A stretch of DNA of 64,000 nucleotides from Vanessa cardui. Lineage: Eukaryota > Arthropoda > Insecta > Lepidoptera > Nymphalidae. Below are positions 32,001-44,711 of the stretch, in pieces (the stretch's first letter is position 1; every line of letters begins with the position of its first letter). Under the pieces are notes generated by a model. It was given only the letters and a program-made list of their open reading frames with translations, did no database searches and had not been told where the DNA came from. The DNA is taken from NCBI RefSeq assembly GCF_905220365.1, contig NC_061124.1:8496501-8560500 (forward strand). The letters run 5' to 3'. The translations under genes and the position numbers were made by a program.

Positions 32001-33388
32001 ACGCAAACCATCTTATACAAGGCGTAATAAGAATTGCTTACTATTTATAAATGACATCGTATAAAACCGATGGTAGGCATTTGTGGAGAGCTGTCTAAGT
32101 GGATGATGAACCGACTTTACCCACGGCAACTGGCAGGAGGAGGTATTATTGTGCACAAGCCTTTACACAAGGAAATGTATTCTCATAATCAGATCGAACG
32201 GTATGCCGTATACAATTGTTAAGAGTCTTTGTACCAAGCTTTATGCTATTTCAGAGGTACTGGAATATAAGAACTGCCCAATTCCAAAACTCCATACTGA
32301 TTAAACAGATTAAACCAAGCTCCTCCCCTGGGTACTGTAAAAATGCTGCCCGTTATCGAAAATTTCCATAAACTGGTAAAGTTCCAACACGTATTTTTTA
32401 AATAAATACAATAAATCATTTACAGCAGGAATATGTATTTGTGATTATTGATATTTTGGAAGATAAGAAAAGCATTTTCCACGCTTAGAATTTCTTTTGT
32501 CGTCTCATGATTGTGCTCTGAAATTGCATTACTTTGCGACTCAACTTGCAAATGCATCCAAAGCAGCTCCTGTTACTGAAAAATTCAGATCAGAAAAACC
32601 AACACAGTTATCGGTTTAAGGAGTGAGCGTGCTAATAAATCTCTTTTATTAACTGGTGGGTTAGTTGTGCAACTATTAATGGTGTCAGGAGTAGAGTTAT
32701 TTACAGTGTTGATATTTATAGATGTTGTGGACCATTTTCGATAAGATTTTTAACACCTTATAATATATAATATTACAGTTATTATGACTAATGAGATGTA
32801 GCTTTGTTTGTATATATAATAACACTATATATTGATTATTAATAGTGTCCTCTACTTTAAACTCTACTCTAATATAGCCTTCCAAAAACTAATCAAAGAC
32901 AAATATTTTTAAACGAAGACGTTTTTTTCCATTTTTATATGCATTTTTATCATTACTCAGTATTTCTTTTTTTTGTCGCTGGAAAAACGCTTTACGCGCT
33001 TCCTCCACGTGATGGAAAGTGGGGGGGGGGCGTGTCACTCCCCGGTTACCTGGAAGGCGAGTGCGCCCAAGTACACCGGGTTTACCCACTAAAAAACTAG
33101 CGGTACCCTCTCCGTCTTTCGGCGGGCGCCACGGGATCGCTTACGCATGCTACCGTGACATTATTCAGTATATCTAATTAAGTATATATAATACATATTA
33201 TATAGCAAGAACTTTTAAGTAAACTAAACTGAATAAAATAAACAATACAAAGTTATTCTCACTAATAAATAAGAAGACTAGGTTTTAATGCCTGTAGATA
33301 CCTAATGAATATTCAAAAACTTATACTAGCAGAACTAGGGCGCTTTGAAGCAGGTTTCCTTATATAATAGTATTATATGTATAAGTAG
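29100..33388. other. No gene seen; repeat remnants
   Basis: AT-rich DNA. About 30295-30385 resembles a degenerate family A SINE tail (GGGGAGAAGGATTAGCCCAG). About 31100-31215 and 31760-32560 are higher-complexity patches that look like old transposon remnants (ACAGGGTGATGGACAAAG at 31762), without a readable domain. No exon is supported. Confidence 0.4.
32960..33150. repeat. GC-rich repeat-derived fragment
   Basis: A sharp GC island with a run of nine Gs, CACTCCCCGGTTACCTGGAA and CGGCGGGCGCCACGGGATCG. A minus-strand frame across it (33089-32889) reads RPPPTFHHVEEARKAFFQRQ and resembles retroelement-derived sequence in other Lepidoptera as I recall. Not a host gene on present evidence. Confidence 0.4.
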
Positions 33389-33703
33389 CTGAGATGTTAT
33401 GGAGCGTCGTACCGTAACCGAAATTATCAAATATCCGAAATAAAAGTCTATCCGAAACTGATAAAAAGATATTTATTATAATTTTGTTTTTGATTAGTTA
33501 TACTTAATAATAAATAATAGCCTTCTAATAAGTGAAAATAATACCTTGTAATTTTTCTTGTACGATTTATAAATTATCTGATATCCGTAACCGAAATTAT
33601 CCGAAACAATCGGATAATCCGAAATAATTTTATATCCGTTCCCGTATCTGAAATCGATAAAATTTTATTCATTACCCAAAATTATATCTCCATAACATCC
33701 CTG
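33389..33703. mobile_element. hAT-type MITE with 8-bp target duplication
   Basis: A 315-bp element with ends CTGAGATGTTATGGAG and, inverted, CAGGGATGTTATGGAG (14 of 16 identical). Flanked by ATAAGTAG at 33381-33388 and 33704-33711. The 8-bp duplication and CAGGG-like end fit the hAT superfamily. The interior has no open frame and contains repeated subterminal motifs (CCGTAACCGAAATTATC at 33410 and again near 33586). Non-autonomous. Confidence 0.9.
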
Positions 33704-33711
33704 ATAAGTAG

Positions 33712-34334
33712 CTGGTCTTTGTGCTTTAAACAGGTAACAGGCGTGTATTTTGTTAATTATAGGACTAGCAACTATTTCCTATTATGATAACTATGTATGC
33801 AGGTCACAAAATAACCGTACCCCTATAAAAATGTTTCATAGTTTCAGCTGAAAGTTAAGATAATATATCGAAGTTTTAAGCGATAAATTACTTAAATAAC
33901 GACTTATACCTTTTTAGTAAGTTCCAAGGGGCATAATAAATCATATTCGATCCTGATAATCATGTATCAGGGTCAGGACTTGCATTTATATTCACCCAAG
34001 AGAAATTTATCAAAAAAAATCATAGGTGCGGAAATAGCATATTAGAATTATATATAATTGAGTATATTAAATATAATCTTAAGTTTACACTTTAGGAAAT
34101 GACTGAAGCAACTAATTATTATGTATATGACTTTTTACTGAGTTATGAAAATATTAAATACGAACCAATATTATAAATGCTTCCACGTAATAACTTTATA
34201 ATGTTTGATTTAGTAGATATGTTTGACAAAAAATATGAAAGCTCTATAAAGTCAACAGTAAATATTGTTGATAGAGATGAAAAAAAAAATACAAATTAAC
34301 ATATTTAAATTGCAATTACGAAATGAAAATGACA
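33712..34334. other. No gene seen
   Basis: AT-rich DNA upstream of the GC island at 34.3 kb. Confidence 0.4.
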
Positions 34335-34636
34335 CGATGAGCGATGACGGTCGCGGAGGCGGTCATTGAGAGCATGTCATGAATGGTGCCGGCGCATGCG
34401 TGCGCTGCCCGCCTTCTTAGATATAAGCACGCCGCCCGTACCCAGTCCGCACAACTTTGGCGCGCCCAAACGTTTCGTAGAACTTGGCGACCGACCGCAG
34501 AACATCGCTGATCACTCACCACGATTATATCCCTCATACTTTTTCAGTGACTTGTGAATTAGTTGTCGTGTACGAAACTTTTATTTTAACCGATATAGAC
34601 TTTCAATTCACATCGAAATTCGACATTTTTGACGAG
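34335..34636 (+). promoter_or_regulatory. Candidate promoter and noncoding first exon
   Basis: A GC-rich, CpG-containing island with GCGCATGCGTGCGC, a TATA-like ATATAAG (34421-34427), then CCGCCCGTACCCAGTCCGCA and unique sequence ending in a near-perfect donor GACGAG|GTAAGTGTG (GT at 34637). This layout fits a Pol II promoter with a roughly 190-bp first exon. A 63-codon plus-strand frame (34366-34557) crosses it but begins upstream of the TATA-like box and has no recognisable domain. No coding exon follows in the window, so the gene would have a first intron longer than 29 kb, or the remainder lies in unrecognised short exons. Confidence 0.5.
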
Positions 34637-37261
34637 GTAAGTGTGAAATGTATTTTTTTAATTTCTTTTAACTTACATCTGCGTTACAACACTTTTTTTT
34701 TTATATTACTTTTCACTTTTTAGTTAAGTAGTTTATAGGAAACGCTATAAATTTATTTTCAATAATAGTTAAAACAGTTATTTTCAATGACATTATTATA
34801 TTTTTGTCCTCTTAGAAAACTTATTTTCTTTATGAGCTATTAAGCAGTAACTGCCAACAAAACCGCAACAAACAATTCGAACACATTAAAAAAGTCGTTC
34901 AAATGATATAATACGTTAATGAAGCATTAATATGTTCGATTTTTTTTAACACAATAACTTAAAAAAGATTTAAAACAAATATCTAGTTGTTGATGACTTA
35001 AAAAGTTTTATTTACATCAAAATGTAAATTAAACTTTTTTTTTAAACTGCAATTCAAGGTCAAAGCGTTTGTAACATTTCAAAGAGCTAAACACTTCCTG
35101 CTAGGCTCCGATGTTCCAATTTGACGGATCTCTAATTACTAGGCTTGGGAAGAGTATTCCATTAACTTTTCTCGTTACGTTCGTTAAGGTATTTTATGGG
35201 TAACTGGGATTTTTAGTCATATTTCGTAACTTTTTTGTCATAAATATTCCGTTACATAAAACATATTATCATGATATCGAATAAGCTAAAACAATCATGG
35301 CACTAACCACAAGGCTGACAAAACCTAAGCCTACAGCTACAACGCATTATAAAAAAAGTAACAACTTTTTTTATCTGTGCATTTAATTTTAAAAATATAT
35401 CATATATAATTATAAATTCCTCGCGTGTTCAATCTACAATAAAACGCAACAATTCTATCTCAATTTTTTGTTTCGTTCGCTTAAAATTCGAAACAATGGT
35501 AAGATTACGACGAGGATTTCACTGTATGAGTTATTTCAGTGAAAAGATTTTAGGTTTTTGTGCGGTAGATTTTTTTCAAAACATGGACATGCATCGTGGT
35601 TTATAAAAATAACGAAAAGTAAAATTGGAATACTAAAAATATGGAGCGCGTAAAGTACTACTAGTATATCCCTTTCCAGCCTACATTCTAAATTTAGTAT
35701 GTTATGTTATATAATAGGAAACATAAAAAAACAAGTAATTCAACAATAATAAACCATTACGTCAAAGTGGAATTTTATAATAGATGCACAGCTTTTACTA
35801 TAATGGAAGGTAAAATATTCGTAGCTTCGTAATGACGTTCGAAGTCATATCTCGCAGGTTAATCAAACTTGAGTACCCAGCCAGTGAACTGTTTTAAAGG
35901 ACGGAATAGATCTCTTATTCCATCGTTTTATTGGTTTGAGAATTTATGCCATAGTGTTTATTAAAACTATCTTTTTATGTCTATCCTTTTGTGGGGTAGG
36001 TTTTATTATAAATCGATTCATTGATATCGAAAAATTGTTATATATATGTAAAGTATTACTTTTTCCGTTAATTATTATTAACAATTATGTAACAATAAAT
36101 ATGTACTTTAAAAAAAGTTTATATTAACTAAAAAACAATACATAATAAAATTACATAAACTTATATGTATGTTTATTTAATTATTATACATATCTAATTA
36201 AACGTCGTCTAATTCGAGGCTTCTATTAAATGGACTCGTCGTTATTTTTCTATTTAACGGACTCGTATGCTTTTTATTTTTTTCTAACTAAGAGTTACAG
36301 CAAAGTTATAGTTTCGGTTTCCTTAGTAGAAGCTACATTCCGGAACGGTGCTCACGTTTAAGTTACTTTTAAAATGGCGATTCAAAAGCTTGAATATATT
36401 TTACTTTTTGTTAAGTATTCGTTTATATCGAGCTATGTGTAAAAACCAAACCAATGGCCCAAAAAGTACGAATTGTACCTGTTGCAATTCACATAAACGC
36501 AACGTTGACTCAATATAATAGCTCCAAATTTATGTTCTTAAACGAAAATAAAACGCAATTTAGTCAGTCTCCATAATTACATAATCAATTGGGTATTTTA
36601 TAAATTTTATTTGTGCTACAAGTGTAAAATAAATGATTTGAAGGGTCGATATAAGCTTGACATAATATTTGACTATAATAAATAAACAGTTTAAGTTTGT
36701 TTTAGGAAGTCGAGCTTATAGTACGTCATAATTTTAAATGTCATTTTGTAAGGGTATATTCATGCATTTATGTTGTATTAAAATAATAACAAGCGCTCGG
36801 TAAAGTTTATAGAGTGGAGGTACGGTTTAACAAATGAGTGAATGGGACTCAGAGGGACAATGGTTGGATTTCTGACAACGTTTGAATAATTAATGCTAGA
36901 GATACATTGCTTGTACGTAGTTGACATCGTGTAAACAGCGATATATTAAACTTCAACGTAGCTTGCTGAATATTTAAAAATCACTATTTAAAAGCACTAG
37001 GAATAAAAACTATTTACCTACGCCGAGGTACATCTGTGTTTTACAATCTGTTTCATTTCCTCAGGAGTTATTAAAAATGTTAGTGTCTGTGTAGCGCCGA
37101 CTTCACACTGGTGAAAATAAGGTTATATTATAAAATTTCACAGTAATTTTTAACTTTACCGTTTCGTAAATTCAAATAGTTTATAATAAATACATTGGTA
37201 AAAAAGTCATATAATTCGATACAAGATTTTGTAGATGATAAAAATCCTTGGAATTAATACC
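34637..37261. other. Possible first intron; no coding exon seen
   Basis: Very AT-rich. A degenerate family D repeat lies at about 36285-36410 (TTCCTTAGTAGAAGCTAC). A patch near 35140-35290 (GGCTTGGGAAGAGTATTCC) may be an old hAT-like element but I could not define both ends. Confidence 0.4.
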
Positions 37262-37482
37262 TGTTGACTTCCAGGCAGGAAACATTACATCCATATATAA
37301 TTGTATTTAACTAAGATGATTGTATTTTTTAAATTTTGAAAAAGAGTAACTACTGAATTTCTTGTCGGTTCTTCTCGGTAGAATCTGCTTTCCGAACCCG
37401 TGGTAGTTTCACTTAATTGTTAAATGACGATTCAAAAGTGCTTGTAAAAGCCCACTTGAATAAAGTTTATTTTGATTTTGAT
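37262..37482 (+). repeat. Family D repeat
   Basis: TGTTGACTTCCAGGCAGGAA, then GAAAAAGAGTAACTACTGAA, CGGTTCTTCTCGGTAGAATC and GAATAAAGTTTATTTTGATT: a longer copy of the element at 14525-14716. Confidence 0.8.
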
Positions 37483-37904
37483 CTAAAAATTAGATAAAAC
37501 AAATATAAATCAGCCAGTGTCGAGTGAAGCTATTTATTTGTCAGTTTATTTAATCATGCAATTTTTAATTCCTAAATTACTAACATAAAAAACGAATTAA
37601 ATAAGGGAAAAATTAGATATACTTATAATGATTCTGATAAAGATTATTATCATTTTTTCTCTCTCAATTCAATTCAGATTCAAAAGTTAAACAACACTTT
37701 AATGCACAGTTTCTGTGTATCTTTTAAGTTATTGCAACGGGTTCCGTTCGCTTGTAAAACGGGTGAACCGATAATTTTATATTGGTTAATTACAATAAAA
37801 TTACATTATCCGCTAAATGTAATCGATTTTGAAGCCTGCCTTTTTAATTTAATTGTATTATAAATGATAATATATTTGAAAATACATACAATAAGACAGT
37901 AGAC

Positions 37905-38115
37905 AGAAGAGCTGGTAGGGCTATGTGCAATCACTTCTACGTAGGTACCACCTAATATCATTTTTTCCGAAAAGCAGCAATTGGTACAAAGAATGAGTGA
38001 GTTAGTGTAACTATAGTTATAAGAGATATGACAACTCAGTTCCCAAGGTTGGTGGCGAGTGATGGTTGTAATGCTCCAAATTTCTTACTATGGCAATATG
38101 TATGGTTAATGGTGA
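37905..38115 (-). repeat. Degenerate family C repeat
   Basis: Shares GGTAGGGCTATGTGCAATC, CCCAAGGTTGGTGGCGAGTG and the spacing of the copy at 2077-2340 in reverse complement, with many differences. Confidence 0.5.
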
Positions 38116-38149
38116 TTACTTCCTATCAGAACCATAATCAAATCAATCA

Positions 38150-38365
38150 AAAAAAACAACATAAACTTTATTCAAGTGGGCTTTTACAAGCACTTTTGAA
38201 TCGTCATTTTACAATTAAGTGAAGCTACCACCGGTTCGGAAAGTAGATTCTATCGAGAAGAACCGGTAAGAAAGTCAGTAGTTACTCTTTTTCAACAATT
38301 AATAAATACAAAGCCATGTTAGTTAATACAATTATTTAAATTAATATATCCTGCTTGGAAGTCAA
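38150..38365 (-). repeat. Family D repeat, minus strand
   Basis: ATAAACTTTATTCAAGTGGG, GCTACCACCGGTTCGGAAAG and GTAGTTACTCTTTTTCAAC, ending in ATATCCTGCTTGGAAGTCAA: the reverse complement of 37262-37482. Confidence 0.8.
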
Positions 38366-39118
38366 ATGTTTAAAAAATCCTTAATTTCGTTTCGCATGAT
38401 TATCCAATTTATAGAATATAAATACCTCTAAAGCGGTCGTAATAAGAAAATATATATGTAAAAGTAGCAGTAACGGTAAATAGAATTAAATTTAAATATT
38501 GAAATGCATCATTCGAATTTCATAGCTCAGGGATAAGACAGTAATTAATTATACAATTATGAATGTTTAACTCGGTGCTCTTATCAAAGGGCTCTATCCT
38601 ATTCTGGGACGCTCCCCGGGGGTTGTATGGCAAATCTACAGGGTCCACCAGCAGATAGCTTCAGAATTATTTTATCAATACTACACGATAAATTTATTGG
38701 ATATAAATTGAAATGAATTTTCTTGTCTCTTTTCGAATGAGTCTTTCAGATGATTGTTTTAAGTTTAAAAGTTTTAAAATCTGCACTGAATTCTAGGGAG
38801 TGCGGCCAATTAGCAGGATAAATTATATTACACAAGTATTTGCGCAAAGATAAATGTTACTCTATATATTACTTTCATAATCCGACGAATGGCAAGACTT
38901 TGCGTACTTTCCTAGGCAGTATAATCTTAACAGAGCCTTTACCCGACCTGGTGATATTGAGAGCTTTTTCTTTTAATACTTTTAATGACAGGCCAGTATT
39001 ATTGAGGTATTGAATTTAGAACCTTAGACTTATAAGCTAGCTACGAAACCAAGGAGGCAGACGCGTAGATTATTTATCTATAGACGAGATAATGAAAGCA
39101 TTTTATGCAACTAGCATA
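38366..39118. other. No gene seen
   Basis: AT-rich. About 38975-39062 may be a worn tRNA-derived SINE on the minus strand (CTTGGTTTCGTAGCTAGC, AAGGTTCTAAATTC as a B-box-like word). About 38575-38665 is GC-richer and unassigned. Confidence 0.35.
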
Positions 39119-39322
39119 TCTATATGTATACTTATATTATAAATGTGAAAGTAACTCGGCGTGTCTGTATATCTGTCGCTATTTCACGACCAAACCAAAA
39201 AACCAAATTTGATGATATTTGGTATGAAGCAAATTTGAACTCCAAGGAATAGGACATAGGCTACTTTTTTGGCTAACACATGACAGCAATAAAACGCGAT
39301 CGAAGTCGTGGGCAACAATTAG
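39119..39322 (+). mobile_element. Helitron-like element
   Basis: A|TCTATATGTATACTTATAT ... AATGTGAAAGTAACTC ... GAAGTCGTGGGCAACAATTAG|T. The 3' CTAG is mutated to TTAG. It is the same family as 41931-42122 and uninterrupted. Confidence 0.75.
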
Positions 39323-41930
39323 TCATGTCATTTATTTTTCCTACTATGACAATGATCTTCATCACCATGTCTCTAGATATTTTCATCCAATAGAGTAGGA
39401 AACGAAAACGTATATACAATTAAAGTACTTGAAAATTAAAAAATGCTTACCCGAATTGATTCGGGCTCGGCCAGGGTTAGATTAAAACTCGTGTATTTTA
39501 TCTCGATATCCATTCCGTATACAGGCCGACCCATGAATGATCTTTCAAAAATTGCAAAGAAAATCATATCACGCGAACATTTGCTGGAACATTTCTTGAA
39601 ATGACGAATTTTTCAGACATTTTTTCGTACTTTTCATACACTGTATTTGTTACTTACATTTACAAAACACTTAATAGTGAGATATGCTTTAGTTTAATAT
39701 GAATAATGTTATTAATATAGACTAAAAATAACAGTATAAAGATTTAAATTATTGTAAAAAATCCTTTTTCAAAATCATAATACTTAAGGGTATTAGGGTA
39801 TTATAAGGCGTGAATAAATTTCAATAAATTCTTTTTCCTAATTAACTTTGACGATCTGTTTCGAAACTTAATTTCTTTTAAATTGTATAATAATAAAATA
39901 ATTTTCGAAAACTTTGATAATGTGTTTTATCGCTACAGCAAACGTTTAGCATCTTAAAACTGGTATTTATCTCATCAAATGCACTTTAAGGATTAGCAAT
40001 AACTTTAACGCAGCGTTTTCAAAACAAATAGCGAACATTTTATGCTTACACTGAAGTTATCGCTTTTCATTGTAGGTTCTCATCTTATGCACACGCTTTA
40101 TGTTTATTTAAGGATATAAATGACACTACAATTTCGATTGAAGGTATTTAAGTGATCATTAAAGCATTTTATATTAGTAGCAAGTTTCTATAAGAGTCTA
40201 ACCTCACTGTTATAAATTTTTAATTGAGTATGGTTACAATAATTTTAGTTCCGTTACTTTATATTGTTATATCCAGAGAAGTAATTAAGATATGGACAAG
40301 TGATTGGTCAAACGAATTGTAAGAAGAGTTATTCTTGGTCACTTTAAACGAGTGACGTATTGGATGTTTCCTGTTTAATTTCGTCTGAAAACTGAAACAG
40401 AGAAAATATTACAAACTGAATCCCAAATTATTGTGAATCGATAGATCCATAGTAGATAGTTCACGGATAGTAATAAAAAATACAAGAAGAAAAGTCAATC
40501 ATGTTTTTTAAATCTATGTATATACATATATTGTACATAGAGTAGTGTAAATTTCCTTTTCCCCATAATGGTAACATTCTGCGCGTTACTATGTTCAGCT
40601 GCATAAATTTTATATAGTGGTTTGCGTAAACCGTTCAGTGGGACAGATAAGTTTTTTATGAACTTTAGCCGTATTTTAGCTGCATCGACTAAACGTAAAG
40701 TATACCATTCGTAACGATATATTGGCCGGAACATTTACATTTTATTTGTTAAAAAATTACATTAAACTTTCCTTACATATTTATGTACTATATTGCCCGT
40801 TTTTTATGCCTCTATTGGTAGTATTAGCTCTTGCTGATCATTATTCATCTAGAAAAATCGGCATTGCGATGAAATGAAGGAAGAGCTCTTGTCATCATTT
40901 CATGAAGTCATTTGCACAGTATCCTCTTTTAAGGCTGATTTACATATAGGTTCTAATTTTATGCCCTAATTAAAGTAATTCTCATTGGTACAGTGTAAGA
41001 AGTACATTGATTGAGTTTTACTGTTGATTTTGTTTTAGTGTAGTCCATGTATGTATTATATACATAAAACTTCTCTCGAATCTATCTATTTAAAAAATCG
41101 CATCAAAATCCGTTGCGTAATTTTAAAGATCGAATCATACATAGGGACAGACAGCGGTAAGCGCCTTTGTTTTATACTATGTAATGAGAACGATATCATT
41201 TTTATTTAGTCTTAGCCTGAAACCTCTGTGTACTTGACCATGATTGCTTGTAATCACGGTGTAATATGAATAGCCATCATAACACGTACATTTTCATTTA
41301 GCAAACGGGGAATGAATAGTAAACAAAGCGTCGAATGGAGTATACGGAAAGAATGAGGGTCTGATAGGCTATGGGATCCTTGCGTAAATAGAAAAACAAT
41401 TGGGCCTTTATTTCTCGAAACCGTCCGTCAGAAATACGAAATATGTATTGCCTATTTTAGATATATTTGCATTCCTACGATATATTCAAATTGTCTTATA
41501 ATCATAATTTATAAACAGCTTTCATATATAACACAAAACATGTTACAGGTGATAAGGTAGGATCAAGATTAATTGAGCGCAGTATAAACCAATCAAAGGT
41601 CTGAAAGTTTTAAATATCGTGGATTGAGTAAATTGTCCAAGTTTTTAATCGGTACGCTTAGTAGTTTCTCGGAGAGGCAACACTTCATCGAGTCGTCGTC
41701 GAGTAACTTACCGCCGCGATTACCGCTATCGCCTCTGGCTGGTTTCGTTCTCTCGATGTTTCACTTCGAACTTTTTAAAACTGATTTTATTAATCGAATT
41801 CCATTTTTAAAAATAAATTTGATTAATAAGTTATATGTTTAGTTTATTAATTCAATACTAACATAGTACAAATCATTTTTATTGGGAACATTATAAGATA
41901 CATATAAGACAAAACTAATTTATTATTAAA
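39323..41930. other. No gene seen
   Basis: AT-rich DNA. A minus-strand frame at 40495-40734 is unrecognised. A family 2 Helitron-like fragment occupies about 41057-41190 on the minus strand (AAAATCGCATCAAAATCCG, GGGACAGACAGCGGTAAGCG). No exon is supported. Confidence 0.4.
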
Positions 41931-42122
41931 TCTATATTAATATTATAAATGTGAAAGTAGCACTGTCTGTCTGTCTGTATGACTTTAACTCTTTTACGAG
42001 CAAAGCGCTAAAATAAACTTGAAGCTTAAATAACTTGAGCTTCAAGAAAGAACATAGGCTACTTTTTTACCTAACACATGACAACCAACACCCTAAAACG
42101 CGAAGCCGTGGGTGACTCCTAG
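41931..42122 (+). mobile_element. Helitron-like element, complete copy
   Basis: A|TCTATATTAATATTATAAA ... CTGTCTGTCTGTCTG ... ACATAGGCTAC ... GCCGTGGGTGACTCCTAG|T. Both expected ends and the A/T insertion site are present. 192 bp, no coding capacity. Confidence 0.8.
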
Positions 42123-42719
42123 TTTATTTTATAGTTACAGATAGACTTATATAGACCTCTTTCAACAACAGATCTAGAAGTATTACAGAAATCTTCAAGA
42201 AAAAGGTTCTTTTTTTAAAATTCGTATTTTATAACTCTCAAGTTCACAATCAAATCGAGTAATGTACGCGCGGCAAGCTACGTACCGCTAATGTTATTAC
42301 ACCAGTAAGGGGGGAATTTTTAAAGTAAATCCTCCTTGAAGAAAAATAACCATCGAGGCTGTTCCAATCAACGAAGCTCTCGCGTCGAATACACAATAGC
42401 AAATTTATATTTCTGACAATTTGAAATTGTTTAAAATTATTATGAGAAAATTTAATTATTTAAGGCTTACAAAACTTAGAAGTATAGCCGATAACAAAGT
42501 TATTAGTCGAACTATAGACTTCAATTGATTTATAGCTTGTGATAATATAATTTATCGTCTCATAATATTCGGTATTTTGTAAAATCTTCGAGAATACAAT
42601 AAATTGGCGTGGATTGCTTAGCACAAACTCTTGTTATGTTTACTGTTGATAATTCTATCTATTGGCTTTCTTGAGGCGATTATTTTAAGTACTTTTAGTA
42701 TTTTATATGTTATATAATA
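42123..42719. other. No gene seen
   Basis: AT-rich DNA without a supported feature. Confidence 0.4.
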
Positions 42720-42960
42720 GAGCTGAGATGGCCCAGTGGTTAGAACGTGTGCATCTTAACCGATGATTTCTGGTTCAAACCCAGGCAAGCACCTACTATA
42801 TATATGTGCTAAATTTGTGTTTGTAATACATCTTGTGCTCGGCGGTGGAGTAAAACATCTTGAGGGAACCGGCATGTCATCTAATTTTATCGAAATTCTA
42901 CCACATGTGCATTCCATCAACCCACATTGGAACAGCGTGGTGGAATATGTTTTGTGCTGT
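42720..42960 (+). mobile_element. tRNA-derived SINE, family A (truncated 3' end)
   Basis: GAGCTGAGATGGCCCAGTGG, GGTTCAAACCCAGGCAAGC (B-box), then the family A body to GGAACAGCGTGGTGGAATAT. Confidence 0.8.
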
Positions 42961-43359
42961 TAGTTAGTATTTTAAATCTACTTTCCTCCAAATACAACCT
43001 TTCTCCGCACGTAGTCAAGGCCAGTAGATGTAGTATTTAATAAATTCATTACATGGGAGACGAATGCTTTAATAACTGTTGGAAGCAAATAAAAAACTTA
43101 TATAACTTTCGAGCTCATTTTAATAACATCAGACTTTTCCATTTAACAATACCTGTTGTAGGAAAAAAATATTTTATTTTAAAGTGACTTTATCCGTGTT
43201 TCTTAATTACTTTGAACACCAGTCCCAGCCGTTACGGACCTTTCATTATTTTGATAATAAAAAAAAAGAATAACAAATTTCATTAAAGTAAAAAGTAACT
43301 GTCTGCTTATGTCTCACTTTTGGTCTAAAGCTTCCTTTACCTTTGGGGAAAAGGCTTGG

Positions 43360-43475
43360 AGCTAATTTCCCAACGCTGCTCCAATTCGAGTCGCATTTCT
43401 GTATAACATACATGCAGGTTTTCTCACGACGTTTTCCTTTACCGCGGAGCAAGAGAAGAATTACGAACACAAATT
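43360..43475 (-). mobile_element. Diverged family A SINE fragment
   Basis: CATGCAGGTTTTCTCACGAC, GTTTTCCTTTACCGCGGAGC and TACGAACACAAATTA correspond in reverse complement to the body of the family A SINE. Confidence 0.6.
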
Positions 43476-44429
43476 AGGTACAGTCAGAGTAAGAAAACTT
43501 TGGTCAGTTTTTAAAATAAATCCTTTATAAAGTCTCAAACTCTTAGTACCTTTTGAATCTAAATATCACATCATTGCGACGCAATATGTCATTCTCGATC
43601 GGTAAAGCAGATTATCGCTCATACTGAGCACACGTAAATAGTACTTAAGGTGGCGAACTTTTTCTTAGTCTGACTGTACATATAAATTAAGCGGTGCTTG
43701 ACAAATTTGTTTAATATCTATTAATTAAATAAGGCTTTTATTAATTCCATAGTACTTTAAGTGAAACAGAATGAAGACATTGTTCCCATTGGACAGCTTT
43801 GTAATTAAGATAAGGGCCGACAAATCCCGTGTCGGGAACATGTTTTGAATCTATTATCTAAAGGACTGGACCAGCTCCATGGCACGAATGACAAGTTAAC
43901 AAGTTAAACTCTCAGTTATCACAGAACTTTCGAGAATTTAATTTGTTCGCCTAATAAATGTTTACTTTCGATGTTTTAACTTTGCGCAAAAATCAAGCTG
44001 TGATTTTAATATTCTATTTAATTCTTGTGTAACATCTAAATATATCGTGACACTAAAAAAATGGATTATATTAGGTTTGATCTCTTTGTACTCGACACAA
44101 TGTTATTATTAAATTTCAATTATAGACAAAATGGTTATTTATGAGTACAGTTTGAAACTAGACTACGATTACTATTTTACAACCAGTATCAGGGAATTCC
44201 GACGAAATTAATTCGCAATAGGTATTCAATTATCTTTCAATTTTCCGATAGAATGTTATATTATTTATATTAGTAAGCAAATAAGCTATCCTCAATCCTT
44301 TATTTGAGCCGACGATTGGATTTTAAACAAGAGACCCCATAACAAACAAAAATATTTAAATTTATTTAATGTTCTAAAACAATAAATAGATTGTCTTTGC
44401 ACATCAGGGAAGGAAAATTAAAAAAAAAA

Positions 44430-44711
44430 GTCAAATAAAACGAATTCTGATATTCGATATTCAAATATCAAATCAGCTCATTTAAAAAATCTTTATTAAT
44501 TCGCATAACAGATTAAAATGTCATTTTGTAAACAATTTACCTGCGTGATGATGTTTTATTTTTAAATAATATTAATTTATTTGACATGTGTCAAAACTGC
44601 CACATACTAATCTAATAGATGGCTATTTAAAAAAAATAAAGCTGTCAAATAAAAAAAAATCCGTTGTTCGATATTCAAATACCAAATCAGTTTATATAAA
44701 TCTTAATTGGT
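44430..44711 (+). repeat. Imperfect direct duplication
   Basis: Two blocks, 44430-44497 and 44644-44711, share GTCAAATAAAA, TTCGATATTCAAATA and CAAATCAG in the same order, with spacing that differs by a few bases. Confidence 0.6.

Noticed and set aside
38985..39005. microRNA of the miR-193 type (seed-like ACTGGCC on the minus strand)
   Set aside because: Only the seed region matches what I recall; no hairpin arm pairs with it, and the surroundings look like a worn SINE.
40495..40734. 79-codon minus-strand frame
   Set aside because: No recognised domain, no splice or promoter context; cannot be told from chance or repeat-derived sequence.
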